From Chromatiaceae bacterium (GTDB lineage: Bacteria > Pseudomonadota > Gammaproteobacteria > Chromatiales > Chromatiaceae): 42,577 nucleotides of DNA. This document shows positions 20,561 to 29,142 of this stretch, piece after piece (the first letter of the stretch is position 1; every line of letters begins with the position of its first letter). The stretch lies in NCBI GenBank assembly GCA_020851955.1, contig JADZBU010000232.1:1-42577 (forward strand). The letters run 5' to 3'. The notes beneath the pieces are model-generated. The model was not told the DNA's origin, searched no databases, and worked only from the letters and a program-made list of their open reading frames with translations. Position numbers and translations under genes: made by a program.

Positions 20561-21639
20561 GTCCTGTAAAGATCCGTATAGAGCCTTGCGCATTGCTCAA
20601 CAGTCCATTGACTGAGAGCCCGTTCCCGGTTGGCGGCCGAAATCTCACCACCCGCGGCCAGTCGAAATCCCTCCTCCATGGCCGCCGCGGCGGTCTCGGG
20701 ATGATCCGGATCGAAGACCGGATTACCGGTCTCACGCAGCAACTCCCCCACATCCCAGGAATCTGGCCCTACGACGACCCGACCGAAGGTCATGCCGAGG
20801 GTGATATTTCCAGAATTCAGGACCCGCAGGCGGGGGATAAAGAGCACATCGGCCGCATTCAGATAGCGTTGGGCGTCGGATTCGGCGACGAAGCCGTAGT
20901 TGAAGGTGAAGCGGGGATGCAGGCGATACCAGAGCCGCGTGAGGTCGCGAATCCAATATTTAAGGCGTATCCATGACACGTCGGCAAGTTGCTCACGCCA
21001 TCTGGAAACCAACAAATGTTTGTGCTTCACCCGAATCCCACGAAAGGTTTCCAAGATGAGCTGCCGCTCTGCGTCATTACGAATCGCGCCAAAGACCAAC
21101 ATGACCCGCGCATTCGGGGCGATCCGGAGTGCCCGGCGCGCCTCGGCACGGGAAACGGTATTCGGCAGGCTCGCGTAATTCTGGTGGGGGATGATGGCAT
21201 GCACCGGTGCGTGACCGCGATAAAAGGCCATCCCGGCGTAACGCTCGCGAAATTCATCGATGCTCGCCTGGGCAAAGTGGGCCACGCCATCCGCATAGTG
21301 ATAGACGGCTTTATACAGGCGTTCCCACATCGGATCGGACAAGGCATCGTGTGGCAGAAGCACATGTCGGGTGATGACAATGTGTGCTCGCTCCGCCCAC
21401 CAGCGTAGCCGCTCCTCCGTGTCCGCGATGAGGGTGTCCGTGAGTCCGGTCAGGTAGGCTTCCTGTAAGGCATAAGTCAGATATTCCGGGAAGTGGAGGT
21501 GAACCACATCGAAGGCGCCCTCCCGGTTCCAGAAGATTTCGGCATCATGCACGACCTGGTGGTGATTGCCTAGGGCTGCGTTGAGGTCAACGAGGAAGCG
21601 GTTTGTCGGCAGTGGGATATTGGCTACAAGGATGCGCAT
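20542..21639 (-). CDS. GT-B glycosyltransferase (GT4-like, distant)
   Basis: The 365-residue protein starts MRILVANIPLPTNRFLVDL. DVVHLHFPEYL and HIVITRHVLLPHD fit the N-terminal GT-B domain, MLVFGAIRNDAERQLILETF the linker, and DAQRYLNAADVLFIPRLRVLNSGNITLGMTFGRVVVGP the C-terminal donor domain. The RVLNSGNITLGM stretch is seen in mannosyltransferase-like members acting on polyprenyl-linked acceptors; the EX7E pair is absent there. Mannose as donor is only a guess. It overlaps the downstream epimerase by 19 bases, suggesting coupled expression. A G/C-rich palindromic repeat lies just upstream. Confidence 0.75.
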   Translation of the reverse strand: MRILVANIPLPTNRFLVDLNAALGNHHQVVHDAEIFWNREGAFDVVHLHFPEYLTYALQEAYLTGLTDTLIADTEERLRWWAERAHIVITRHVLLPHDALSDPMWERLYKAVYHYADGVAHFAQASIDEFRERYAGMAFYRGHAPVHAIIPHQNYASLPNTVSRAEARRALRIAPNARVMLVFGAIRNDAERQLILETFRGIRVKHKHLLVSRWREQLADVSWIRLKYWIRDLTRLWYRLHPRFTFNYGFVAESDAQRYLNAADVLFIPRLRVLNSGNITLGMTFGRVVVGPDSWDVGELLRETGNPVFDPDHPETAAAAMEEGFRLAAGGEISAANRERALSQWTVEQCARLYTDLYRTCEKFS

Positions 21640-21670
21640 AACTGAATCATTCAGATGAATCTTCTCATCC

Positions 21671-21712
21671 CAGCCCCCTCCCCCCTTGCGGGGGAGGGTT
21701 GGGGAGAGGGGG
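21671..21712. repeat. GC-rich palindromic repeat element
   Basis: In minus-strand sense this reads CCCTCTCCCC, then CCCTCCCCC, the loop GCAA, then GGGGGGAGGGGGCTGGG, a stem of 8-9 G/C pairs with a GNRA-like tetraloop. It begins 2 bases after the TAA of the GT4 gene at 21714. This C/G-run palindrome is a known short interspersed repeat of many bacteria. It could slow or end transcription or protect upstream mRNA, but there is no U-tract, so it is not a canonical terminator. Confidence 0.8.
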
Positions 21713-21713
21713 T

Positions 21714-22862
21714 TTAAAGGCTCTGTTTAAACTGTCTCGCCTCGTCGATGATCTTGTCGATGCATCCAATGTGCCGATCGATATTGAAATTGGCTCGAAT
21801 ATGCGCCCGCGCGGCGTCACCCAATCTCCGGCAGAGTTCCTGATCATCAAGCAGCGTCCGCATGTAATGCGCCATGCCGTCAACATCCCGTTCCTCGACC
21901 AGATACCCAGTTTTACCGTGTATGACCGCATCGGGAATCCCGGCATGCCGAGTTGAAAGGACGGGTAGGCCAGCCGCACCCGCTTCCAGGATGGCCACCG
22001 GTGTGCCTTCCGCATCGCCATAGGTGGGTATCACCGAATGCTGGACAAAACAACACGCCTGAGAAAAGAGCGGGACGACCTCCTCATGGCGCAGTGCCCC
22101 CGGGAAAGAGACCTGCGATTCAATATTCCAGGTCCTGGCCAGGGTCTGGCAGACCTCCAGCAGTTCGCCATGCCCCCCCATCACTAGATTTGCATCAGGG
22201 TGGGTTGTTAGAACCTGCTTGAAGGCCATCAGGGTGAGGTAGGGGGCCTTGATGTCAGTGAATCTGCCGAGGGCGAGGAAGGTCTTCCGATAGTCCGAGC
22301 GGTTTTCATAGAAAGACACGCGAGGGCCGTAGGGGTTATAGACAATCTTTTCCGGATCGGCACCCATGCGTATCAACTTCTCGGTCATAAAGTGCGATAC
22401 GCTGAGCAGTTTAAAGGCGTAGTCAAACATGCCCAGATAACGATTCTTGTAGCCCTCGAGGAGGGGATCGCGGTGGGCATCGTGGCCATGGAAATGGACG
22501 ATAAGGGGGATTCCCAGATCACGGGCATGAGGAAAAATGGATGAACCATGAATGCCAAATTCAGCAAGAATGACGTCAACCTTATGGATCCTCATAAACG
22601 CTGCGATCGCATCCTGCCGGCCGGCATAGGTCTCTTCCCACAAAGTCACATAACGATGATAGAGCCAGTGCGGAAGTAGCTTTGCAAGCTTTTTCAGTAA
22701 AGGGCGTTGACCGTAGAAATAGCGAATCTGTTGGCCTTTGAACGTGAGCTTGGGGTAGTACTCGGTAAGTGCTACCTTATCGCCAGCCAGATACTCGACA
22801 TGGGCACGGATGAAGGAAGAGCTATGGAAATTATCGTCGCCTTGAATGATGCAGGTTGCCAT
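21714..22862 (-). CDS. Family 4 glycosyltransferase
   Basis: The start is set at MATCIIQGDDNFHSSSFIRAH, 15 codons inside the listed ORF, giving 382 residues. GT-B motifs are the N-terminal FIRAHVEYL, VDVILAEFGIHGSSIFP, VHFHGHDAH, the linker TFLALGRFTDIKAPYLTLMAF, LVMGGHGELLEVC, and the C-terminal TPVAILEAGAAGLPVLST, with YGDAEGTPVAILE as the EX7E region. HFHGHDAHR is a frequent signature of colanic-acid-type and amylovoran-type GT4 enzymes. It is followed closely by the palindromic repeat. AT-rich acyltransferase DNA lies 45 bases upstream, so this gene sits at an island edge. Confidence 0.9.
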   Translation of the reverse strand: MATCIIQGDDNFHSSSFIRAHVEYLAGDKVALTEYYPKLTFKGQQIRYFYGQRPLLKKLAKLLPHWLYHRYVTLWEETYAGRQDAIAAFMRIHKVDVILAEFGIHGSSIFPHARDLGIPLIVHFHGHDAHRDPLLEGYKNRYLGMFDYAFKLLSVSHFMTEKLIRMGADPEKIVYNPYGPRVSFYENRSDYRKTFLALGRFTDIKAPYLTLMAFKQVLTTHPDANLVMGGHGELLEVCQTLARTWNIESQVSFPGALRHEEVVPLFSQACCFVQHSVIPTYGDAEGTPVAILEAGAAGLPVLSTRHAGIPDAVIHGKTGYLVEERDVDGMAHYMRTLLDDQELCRRLGDAARAHIRANFNIDRHIGCIDKIIDEARQFKQSL

Positions 22863-22907
22863 ATCAGTTCGATCCGTTGGTTCGCGATAGCGCCAACCGA
22901 ATATCAA

Positions 22908-24836
22908 TTAATTGGATTGTGGCTTGGTATAATTAGCTAACATCGGTCCTAAAACGCTTTTTGTTATTAAATTATTTGTAAGCATAATCGACCCTTCGCT
23001 TGACAGATGCCCGCTATCCCATGAACTAAGAGTAAAACCACTTTTACTCTTAATAACAGCCGGGCACAAGTCTTGTTTACAAATATTATCAATTATTGAA
23101 ATGAAGGTAGCGCCACCCTCGCTCGCTATCGAGGAAATTTCCTGGTCAATATCATGCAATTCGTGATAGCTTGAAATTCTTAGATTTGATTCATGGGTCA
23201 TGTCATTTCGTTTTTCAGCTAGATAGCGAGGTAACTCAGGTTTCCACTCAGGAGCATTGCCAAATATAATAATTTCTGATTCCGGAATAATTTTATGTAA
23301 TAAAGCGCAGGTGTCCTTTAGTTTGCCGATCTCTTCATTGTAAACAATCCAATGGGCGAATAATATAATATGTTTTGGGCGCAATAATTTGATTTTTTCA
23401 ATAATAAATTCATTTGTTTCCCCGCAGGGAGGGTTCCAGGGGACCATCACATCGGCAATGGGAGGGCAGGAGCCGGCAGTGTAATGAATTACATTACTAA
23501 AGCTGTTTCTCATGCCAAAAGAAAGAGTGGCTGCATAAGAGTCCCCCCATATGAAAATAGCGTCTTCTTGTGTCGACGGCATGCATTTATAATCGAATTC
23601 TAAAAATCGATGACCACCTTCGATAAAGCAATCCCAAATCTCAGCCATTTTTGATAGGTCTTGTTCTTTAAAATTGAGAATATATTGTTGATCTTCGGAA
23701 TATCGCTTCTCGAAACCTTTGTTGATGTGACCAAAGAAACCAGTCAGCCCAAAAAATACAGACCCCAATATCGCGAAAAGGAAAATCTTCCTTCTACTAA
23801 AAAGCCCTTTAACCCTAAATGGCGATTCGATGAAACGCCAGCTAAAGTAAGCTAACGCGAACGATAATAAGCAAAGCAAAAGGAGCAATCCCGTGCTCGA
23901 CTCGGTTGTGCTTGAATATTTATTGAAAGCAAAGATTGGTTGGTGGAATAAATATGCACTGTAGCTGAGCAGGCCAATAAATACTAGCCATTTGATTCCT
24001 AATAATCGGCCAACAAAGGTGTCTTGTGTTGAATATATGATTATTAAGGCCGTGCCGACGGTCGGGATTAAAGCATGAAAGCCGGGATAGAGAGTTGCCT
24101 TATCGAAAACAAAAATGGCGTAAACTAGCAGAGCTAAACCAACTATACCAAATGATTCGTTTAAGGCCCTATTTGATACTATCGATTCATGTGGTTTCGA
24201 TTTTTGAATAAAAAAAATCGCGATTAGCGCGCCGATAGCGAGTTCCCAACCACGCGTAGGGAGGAGGAAATAATTAGCTACGGGGTAATTATATGATCCA
24301 TATGCTGCCAAGGAAAAACTGACTATAGCCGTTAAGCCGATCGCAAAAAAAATCCAATGTTTATTCATCCTCCACATGAATAAGAATGATAAGGGGAACA
24401 GCAAATAATACTGTTCTTCAACCGCTAAGCTCCATGTATGTAAAAGGGGATTCAGTTCAACTGCAGTGGCGAAATATCCACTTTCTCTCCAAAAAAAGAT
24501 ATTGGATATAAAAAAAGCCACAGCGGCAAGACTGTCGGAGAATTTTATTAGTTCATGCGGCGGCAACCACCACCAGGCAAAGGGAAGGCAGCAAAATAAA
24601 ACGAAAAAAAGCGCAGGCAAAAGGCGGCGTGCTCTTCTCTCATAAAATCGTGCAAGGGAGAATCGCCCATTCTCCATGTCTTCGAGAATAATAGTCGTGA
24701 TAAGATAGCCACTAATAACAAAAAAAACATCGACGCCAACAAATCCACCTTCAAATATGTTAAGTCCACTGTGAAATAAAATGACAGGCACAACTGCAAC
24801 GGCTCGTAACCCATCAATTTCTTTTCTGTATTTCAA
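22908..24836 (-). CDS. Acyltransferase 3 with C-terminal SGNH domain (OafA-like)
   Basis: The N-terminal membrane domain starts YRKEIDGLRAVAVVPVILFHSG and continues with GFVGVDVFFVISGYLIT, FYERRARRLLPALF and LLHTWSLAVEEQYYLLFPL, then several more membrane segments. The C-terminal periplasmic SGNH domain has the Ser block AIFIWGDSYAATLSFG and the late Asp-His block WDSGHLSSEGS, so it looks catalytically complete. Such two-domain enzymes O-acetylate O-antigen or exopolysaccharide. I move the start to the TTG at 24836, because GGAG lies 6 bases upstream and family members start at YRKEIDGLRA; the product is then about 642 residues. The gene is AT-rich and probably imported. Confidence 0.92.
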   Translation of the reverse strand: MKYRKEIDGLRAVAVVPVILFHSGLNIFEGGFVGVDVFFVISGYLITTIILEDMENGRFSLARFYERRARRLLPALFFVLFCCLPFAWWWLPPHELIKFSDSLAAVAFFISNIFFWRESGYFATAVELNPLLHTWSLAVEEQYYLLFPLSFLFMWRMNKHWIFFAIGLTAIVSFSLAAYGSYNYPVANYFLLPTRGWELAIGALIAIFFIQKSKPHESIVSNRALNESFGIVGLALLVYAIFVFDKATLYPGFHALIPTVGTALIIIYSTQDTFVGRLLGIKWLVFIGLLSYSAYLFHQPIFAFNKYSSTTESSTGLLLLLCLLSFALAYFSWRFIESPFRVKGLFSRRKIFLFAILGSVFFGLTGFFGHINKGFEKRYSEDQQYILNFKEQDLSKMAEIWDCFIEGGHRFLEFDYKCMPSTQEDAIFIWGDSYAATLSFGMRNSFSNVIHYTAGSCPPIADVMVPWNPPCGETNEFIIEKIKLLRPKHIILFAHWIVYNEEIGKLKDTCALLHKIIPESEIIIFGNAPEWKPELPRYLAEKRNDMTHESNLRISSYHELHDIDQEISSIASEGGATFISIIDNICKQDLCPAVIKSKSGFTLSSWDSGHLSSEGSIMLTNNLITKSVLGPMLANYTKPQSN

Positions 24837-24991
24837 TACCCTCTCCAATAGTTTTTCGAATTATTTTCAAGAGTGATGCTGTTAATTAAAATTGTTAAAG
24901 GGTGCATGGTGATGCTCAATAATTTCCGATTGGCTTGTTAAGTGAAAAAAGTACGTAACGACCCATTGATTTTCATTTATTAATATAATGG

Positions 24992-25993
24992 TCAGGTATT
25001 TCTGTGCTTCATGATGGCGCTTAATCGTCGCCTCACCTCTGCTTGGATTTTTTGCAAAATGAATTGAAGTTTGTCAGTACCATGCTGCGTTTTCCTATTA
25101 AACCGCTGAATACGCTTTTTCAAAGGGGAGATTGGTGGACTCGAATTTTCTGTAACCCCGCGAAAAAAACAGCAATAAGCCGCATCCGTCAGGCGGTCTG
25201 GCAATCGGTCGTCGCGGAAGATGGGCGCGGACACATATTTCTCCCAAAGCGCCTCGTCGGCATCGATTCGCAACACCTCCTCGATGACTGCTTCGAAATC
25301 CGGAAAACGCTGCACGTTGATAAAGCAATCGGGGTTGAAGTCTTCTTCAATGTAGGGATCCCCCCAATAGATCGGGATGCTTCCCTGCAAAAGCGGTTCG
25401 ATGATTTTCTCGGTGGCATAACCCGGATGGCTCTCGTTCTCAAAGGCGATCGTAAATTTGCAGCGAGCAAGGTACGCGGATTTGTCATCAATCCGACCAC
25501 CAAGGTTGTTCATCACCTTGCCACCGGAATCGACGGTTTTACGATGGTTAAGGAGTTGGAAGAATTCAATTCGGTGCCTTGCCCTATCGTTGCTATAGAT
25601 GAAATTACAGAACCGATCCACCCGCTGGCAAACGACGGAAAAATCCCGTTGCACCTGGGTGTGGCCGGGATCGTAGTAATGCCTCCAGAGCGGTGCCCGC
25701 CAGTGACGGTCATCCCAGATGCGCTCGTGGGTTAGCGCATAATCCGCCTCACGCCAGTCCGGTGCAATATTTTCGCCAGTAACAAAGATCCGCCGTGTCC
25801 GCGATGGGTAGCATAAGTGTTCACCATTGCCGATATCACCGTAGAAAAGGAAATCAGGCTTGGCATCCCACCGGAATTGAAAATGTCGTGCCAGCAGCCA
25901 AACGGGAAACCAGGAATACTCCGGCGGCGTCTCGTCCGAAAGTCCACGAAAGGTTGGTCGGCATATGTTGGCAGATATGATTGAAGGTTTCAT
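24992..25993 (-). CDS. GT10 alpha-1,3/4-fucosyltransferase-like enzyme
   Basis: The 333-residue protein carries the GT10 signature at about 179-212: KFTIAFENESHPGYATEKI followed by IEPLLQGSIPIYWGDP and EEDFNPDCFINVQRF, the GDP-fucose binding part known from Helicobacter FutA and eukaryotic enzymes. The N-terminus (PTFRGLSDETPPEY, IFVTGENIAPD) also fits the family. The C-terminal 45 residues are strongly basic and could attach it to the membrane. It would add fucose or a related 6-deoxyhexose in alpha linkage. No gmd or fcl gene for GDP-fucose is seen in the window. An AGGAG sits only 2 bases from the ATG, rather close. Its leader and first 79 codons are duplicated 1530 bases upstream. Confidence 0.92.
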   Translation of the reverse strand: MKPSIISANICRPTFRGLSDETPPEYSWFPVWLLARHFQFRWDAKPDFLFYGDIGNGEHLCYPSRTRRIFVTGENIAPDWREADYALTHERIWDDRHWRAPLWRHYYDPGHTQVQRDFSVVCQRVDRFCNFIYSNDRARHRIEFFQLLNHRKTVDSGGKVMNNLGGRIDDKSAYLARCKFTIAFENESHPGYATEKIIEPLLQGSIPIYWGDPYIEEDFNPDCFINVQRFPDFEAVIEEVLRIDADEALWEKYVSAPIFRDDRLPDRLTDAAYCCFFRGVTENSSPPISPLKKRIQRFNRKTQHGTDKLQFILQKIQAEVRRRLSAIMKHRNT

Positions 25994-26047
25994 GGCTCCT
26001 AACTGGTCGGTTGTCCCAACAGCCTAACCTTGATATTTTTGGAAGTT
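25758..26047 (-). repeat. Direct repeat copy A (GT10 leader and 5' end)
   Basis: This 290-base stretch covers the first 79 codons of the GT10 gene plus 54 bases of leader. It matches 27288..27577 without gaps at an offset of exactly 1530 bases, with about 17 mismatches counted by eye (near 94% identity). Both copies keep the leader up to the start, including AGTTAGGAGCCATG. Confidence 0.9.
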
Positions 26048-26060
26048 ACATAGCCATTTC

Positions 26061-26330
26061 CTATGCACAGTAAGACCCACTTGGAGAGACTAGTATTTGC
26101 CCTGGAAGACTATAGTGGACCCCCTGTCCAAAACAGGTTTCCCCCGAATTTAAGCTATCGCACCCACATTCATCGCAGCAGTTTGGCACTGTCTTAGCCG
26201 CGTCGGAGCAGCCGTTTAAGACGGCATCGCGGAACAGCGATTTAGAGAAATACTCTGTTTCTGTTACGCCGCAGGCGTTCTCAACTAGCTTGCGACATTC
26301 ACGCTTTGTCAACACGCGGTTCGCCAGCAT
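26061..26330 (-). CDS. Small cysteine-rich hypothetical protein
   Basis: The 89-residue ORF has nine cysteines, with a dense cluster NCCDECGCD at about 49-57. The N-terminal half (LTKRECRKLVENACGVTETE) is charged and looks helical. An ATG start has AGGTG about 9 bases upstream. Codon use looks like that of a real gene and the reading is open across most of the gap between the GT10 gene and the AT-rich gene. I recognise no family. It could be a metal-binding or disulfide-rich peptide, or a fragment of a larger broken gene brought in with the insertion. There is no signal peptide. Confidence is modest. Confidence 0.35.
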   Translation of the reverse strand: MLANRVLTKRECRKLVENACGVTETEYFSKSLFRDAVLNGCSDAAKTVPNCCDECGCDSLNSGETCFGQGVHYSLPGQILVSPSGSYCA

Positions 26331-26349
26331 GGGGGTGTTGCACCTGATT

Positions 26350-27171
26350 CTAGTTTCCGCCCAGTAATCTTTTTAATGCCTTATCCATTTTTTCTTCCTC
26401 AGATCTAAATATATTTCTTCCCTTCAAGCCGTCTATATAAATATTAGGTAAATGATGAATTATATTATCTTCAAACTCTGAAATACATATCATCTTTTTT
26501 ATGCCGCCATACTCATATACATCTGTATTTACTTTGCATTTTACGCTGTATTTATCCATTCGGTTTATTTTGGCCCTAAATATACTACTACACTTATTAA
26601 GTATTCGCCTTTTTAAACTAGTATCATTGACTAATTGCAAGAAATTAAATTTCTTACCCACGCGCAATAACTGTTGTTTTGTTAATATAAAAGTAGCCTG
26701 ATGTAGGTTTGAAAAATGCGCAAATTTCTTCCCACCATATATTTCTATCGAATCGTAAATCCAATCAAAATCACAATGGTATCCTGGATAATACTTCCCG
26801 GTTTCATTTTCTTCGTATTGTATTAAACCAGAAATTCTGTTAGCTGGTAAAATTTTAGTGTATTCTAAATGTCTATCAATATGCTTTTCAACTATTAAAT
26901 GATCATTTTCACCATAAATAAAAATATCAAAATTTTTTCTATTATCCCATATAACCTTTCGGCAAGATAATGGTAAAAATTGGTAATCATCTAATTTGAT
27001 GATATTTAGTTGGTCTATGCCTTGAATTGTTAATGGGATATTGCTTTGCACAATTATAGTAACGCGGTACTTCACAAAGCTTTTTAATTCAGTGATTACC
27101 TGCTCCAAATAATTTAACTGTTCATCTCCATAATTAACCAATACTGACAATATTTTCTGTTCAATAATCAT
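26350..27171 (-). CDS. Putative GT-A-like glycosyltransferase (very AT-rich)
   Basis: The 273-residue protein begins IIEQKILSVLVNYGDEQLNYLEQVI, resembling the first strand and helix of a GT-A fold. The stretch RKNFDIFIYGENDHLIVEKH resembles the family pattern in which a hydrophobic strand ends in EDD-type acidic residues, here END. Then come NRISGLIQYEEN and FSNLHQATFILTKQQLL, similar to the acceptor side of sugar transferases found in O-antigen loci. It is Ile, Lys and Asn rich and by eye the most AT-rich gene in the window. Its 5' end overlaps the truncated GT10 copy by 11 bases. The function is inferred; no confident family is claimed. Confidence 0.55.
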   Translation of the reverse strand: MIIEQKILSVLVNYGDEQLNYLEQVITELKSFVKYRVTIIVQSNIPLTIQGIDQLNIIKLDDYQFLPLSCRKVIWDNRKNFDIFIYGENDHLIVEKHIDRHLEYTKILPANRISGLIQYEENETGKYYPGYHCDFDWIYDSIEIYGGKKFAHFSNLHQATFILTKQQLLRVGKKFNFLQLVNDTSLKRRILNKCSSIFRAKINRMDKYSVKCKVNTDVYEYGGIKKMICISEFEDNIIHHLPNIYIDGLKGRNIFRSEEEKMDKALKRLLGGN

Positions 27172-27523
27172 TTTGGTAGTGCCCTTGACAGCAGGGGTAG
27201 CGCCTCAATCGGCAGGATGTATGGTTAGCGAAAGCCTTATTTACTAGCCAATTTGCCAAGATGCACCCTACGCATTGGGGCAATACCTCCGGGGCAATAT
27301 TTTCACCAGTAACAAAGATCCGCCGTGTCCGCGATTGGTAGCATAAGTGTTCACCATTGTCGATATCACCGTAGAAAAGGAAATCAGGCTTGGCACCCCA
27401 CCGAAATTTAAAATGTCGTGCCAGCAGCCAAACAGGAAACCAGGAATACTCCGGCGGCGTCACGTCTGAAAGTCCACGGAAGGTTGGTAGGCATAAGTTG
27501 GCAGATATGATTGAAGGTTTCAT
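27161..27523 (-). pseudogene. Truncated second copy of GT10 N-terminus
   Basis: Residues 1-79 repeat the start of the GT10 gene with 8 changes. After GENIAPE the reading leaves the family and runs into EVLPQCVGCILANW and a Cys/Arg-rich tail up to residue 120. The GDP-fucose binding region is missing, so no activity is expected. Of the coding differences between the copies about 7 change an amino acid and 5 are silent, which suggests relaxed selection. The copy retains the leader and start codon. Its end overlaps the next gene by 11 bases, so at most it could serve as a translated leader for that gene. Confidence 0.85.
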
Positions 27524-27577
27524 GGCTCCTAACTGGTCGGTTATCCCAACAGCCGCACCTTGATATTTTTAGAAATT
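27288..27577 (-). repeat. Direct repeat copy B (GT10 leader and 5' end)
   Basis: This is the upstream partner of 25758..26047, ungapped and near 94% identical by eye count. The similarity stops abruptly at 27288 inside the coding region and near 27577 in the leader. The 1.24 kb between the copies holds an AT-rich gene and the Cys-rich ORF. Confidence 0.9.
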
Positions 27578-27691
27578 ATTTAGACACTTGCGAATTAAAA
27601 TATGGCCCGCTGGAAGAGGTTATACTTGACTTTGGAATGCATCCTCGGAAATTTGGCGTCCCAATCATTCCCGAAATAATTCCCGTATAAT

Positions 27692-27720
27692 AAATTATTT
27701 GGTATCAGCATTATTGTCAA
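27692..27720 (-). promoter_or_regulatory. Possible sigma-70 promoter before the GT10 copies
   Basis: In minus-strand sense a perfect TTGACA is followed after 17 bases by TAATTT in AT-rich DNA. The TTGA includes the stop codon of the GT4 gene at 27717. Transcription would enter the leader of the truncated GT10 copy and the genes beyond. The -10 match is weak (3 of 6), so confidence is low. Confidence 0.3.
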
Positions 27721-28979
27721 GAGATCCCATCCATAAGTTTCCGTCGAATGAAACCAACCATTCTGTGTCCCCGGCGCAGGGCTCTCAGCAGGATCGGTAC
27801 CCGAGATGGACGTGGATCGCCACCGCCAAGGGCAGGATTTCTACGAGGTAAATGGATTCGGTACGGGATACGCATAGGCTTGATCTTGACATGCTGATTC
27901 GCCGCCTCATGGAGGAGTCCCGTCCATGCTCGTGCATTGGCTTCAATCGAGAATTCACACTCCACGCGGGCCCGCGCGGCGGCGGACAGCCGCACAAGCA
28001 GATCCGGCTGATCCCGAAGTTGTCGCACGGCCGCCACGAACCCCTCTTCGCGGTCCTCCACGATAAGACCTGTGACCCCATCCTCAACCAACTCAGGGAT
28101 GCCACTGCGCATGCGCAAACAGACTGGTACAACCCCAGCAGCCATTGCCTCAAGAACCGCGATGGGTAAGCCCTCGTAATCCGACAACAGCACTATGACA
28201 TCGGCCTCGAGGAGCCGATCCTGCATCTGCTCTGGGTCGATGCGGCCTACAAGCGTGACGGGTAACCCCACGCCTTCCCTCTTTAGTATGGCTTCAACAT
28301 GTTCACGGTCTGGGCCATCCCCATACAGTGCAGCTTCGGTTCCGGGCACATCACGTACCACTCGACAGAGCGCACGAGTGAGTTCTGAAATCCGCTTCTG
28401 CTCCTCCGCTAGGCGCCCAACAAAGGCCAATCTTAGCCGGTTGCTAGCCGGATAACGGGTTCGGGAAGGTATAGGCACCCCATAGGGAATCCTATGGACC
28501 TGACTTGTACTAGGCGTTTGAGTCAACACCTGCTGTTCCAATAGGCGTGAGACACAGACCAGGTGAGAGACCTGGTATTTGCGCGGTCCAAATACGAATT
28601 CGCTCTGGATTGCACGGTAGAACGGATCGTCCGAGTGTAAAATCCCAATGGTCGGAATGCCGGCTAATCGCGTCCAGCGCCCTGCGAAGTACCCGGCAAC
28701 CACCAAGTTTGGGACGAAGATATCCGGGGGATCCGCTACGAGTTGTTCTAGTACCCATTTAACACGCAGTTCTGATCGCTCATGCGCTGGAGTGACAGCA
28801 CACTCAATGCCCGCCGCGCGCAGTGCTTCCACCAAGGGCCCAGTTTCACCCCAGTGCAGCAGTACTAGACACCGAACTATTATGCCGCGTTCGCAGAGGG
28901 CAGGTAGGAGTCGCATCAACCAAGTTACGGGACCACCAACACTGTCGGGTTTGTCGTAGGCGCAGAAAGCTACCTTCAT
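27717..28979 (-). CDS. Family 4 glycosyltransferase
   Basis: The 420-residue GT-B protein starts MKVAFCAYDKPDSVGGPVTWLMRLLPAL. It has DIFVPNLVVAGYFAGRW, VSHLVCVSRLLEQQVL, the linker LRLAFVGRLAEEQKRISELTRAL, TEAALYGDGPDREHVEAIL, and the donor site LLSDYEGLPIAVLEAMAAGVVPV, with the Glu pair of EX7E, followed by ELVEDGVTGLIVED. About 45 C-terminal residues after LHEAANQ are basic (LPRRNP, RRGHRMVGFIRRK) and may bind the membrane. It precedes the duplicated GT10 leader with a gap of about 140 bases. Specificity is unknown. Confidence 0.9.
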   Translation of the reverse strand: MKVAFCAYDKPDSVGGPVTWLMRLLPALCERGIIVRCLVLLHWGETGPLVEALRAAGIECAVTPAHERSELRVKWVLEQLVADPPDIFVPNLVVAGYFAGRWTRLAGIPTIGILHSDDPFYRAIQSEFVFGPRKYQVSHLVCVSRLLEQQVLTQTPSTSQVHRIPYGVPIPSRTRYPASNRLRLAFVGRLAEEQKRISELTRALCRVVRDVPGTEAALYGDGPDREHVEAILKREGVGLPVTLVGRIDPEQMQDRLLEADVIVLLSDYEGLPIAVLEAMAAGVVPVCLRMRSGIPELVEDGVTGLIVEDREEGFVAAVRQLRDQPDLLVRLSAAARARVECEFSIEANARAWTGLLHEAANQHVKIKPMRIPYRIHLPRRNPALGGGDPRPSRVPILLRALRRGHRMVGFIRRKLMDGIS

Positions 28980-29142
28980 GTTTGGGAAACAACTAATCCT
29001 AATGGTGTTGTTGATATACAGGCCAGTTATGCACCCTGTGGGTGTGTCGCGACGGCTGCATGACAGTCAGGGCAGCCTACGCACCGGAAATCGGTTGTCA
29101 CTGCAATTACTTATTGGCCAGTTGTTCAATGCATACGGGATT

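Noticed and set aside
19487-20569. 360-residue plus-strand ORF opposite the epimerase
   Set aside because: No family motif; the minus strand holds a complete SDR epimerase with all catalytic residues.
26123-26137. CCTGT-TTTGG-ACAGG small inverted repeat as a transposon end
   Set aside because: Only 5 base pairs, with no partner repeat or transposase nearby.
28980-29142. Possible regulatory hairpin GCACCC-TGTG-GGTGTG in the gap
   Set aside because: Stem too short and imperfect, and no U-tract follows; I see no gene in this gap either.
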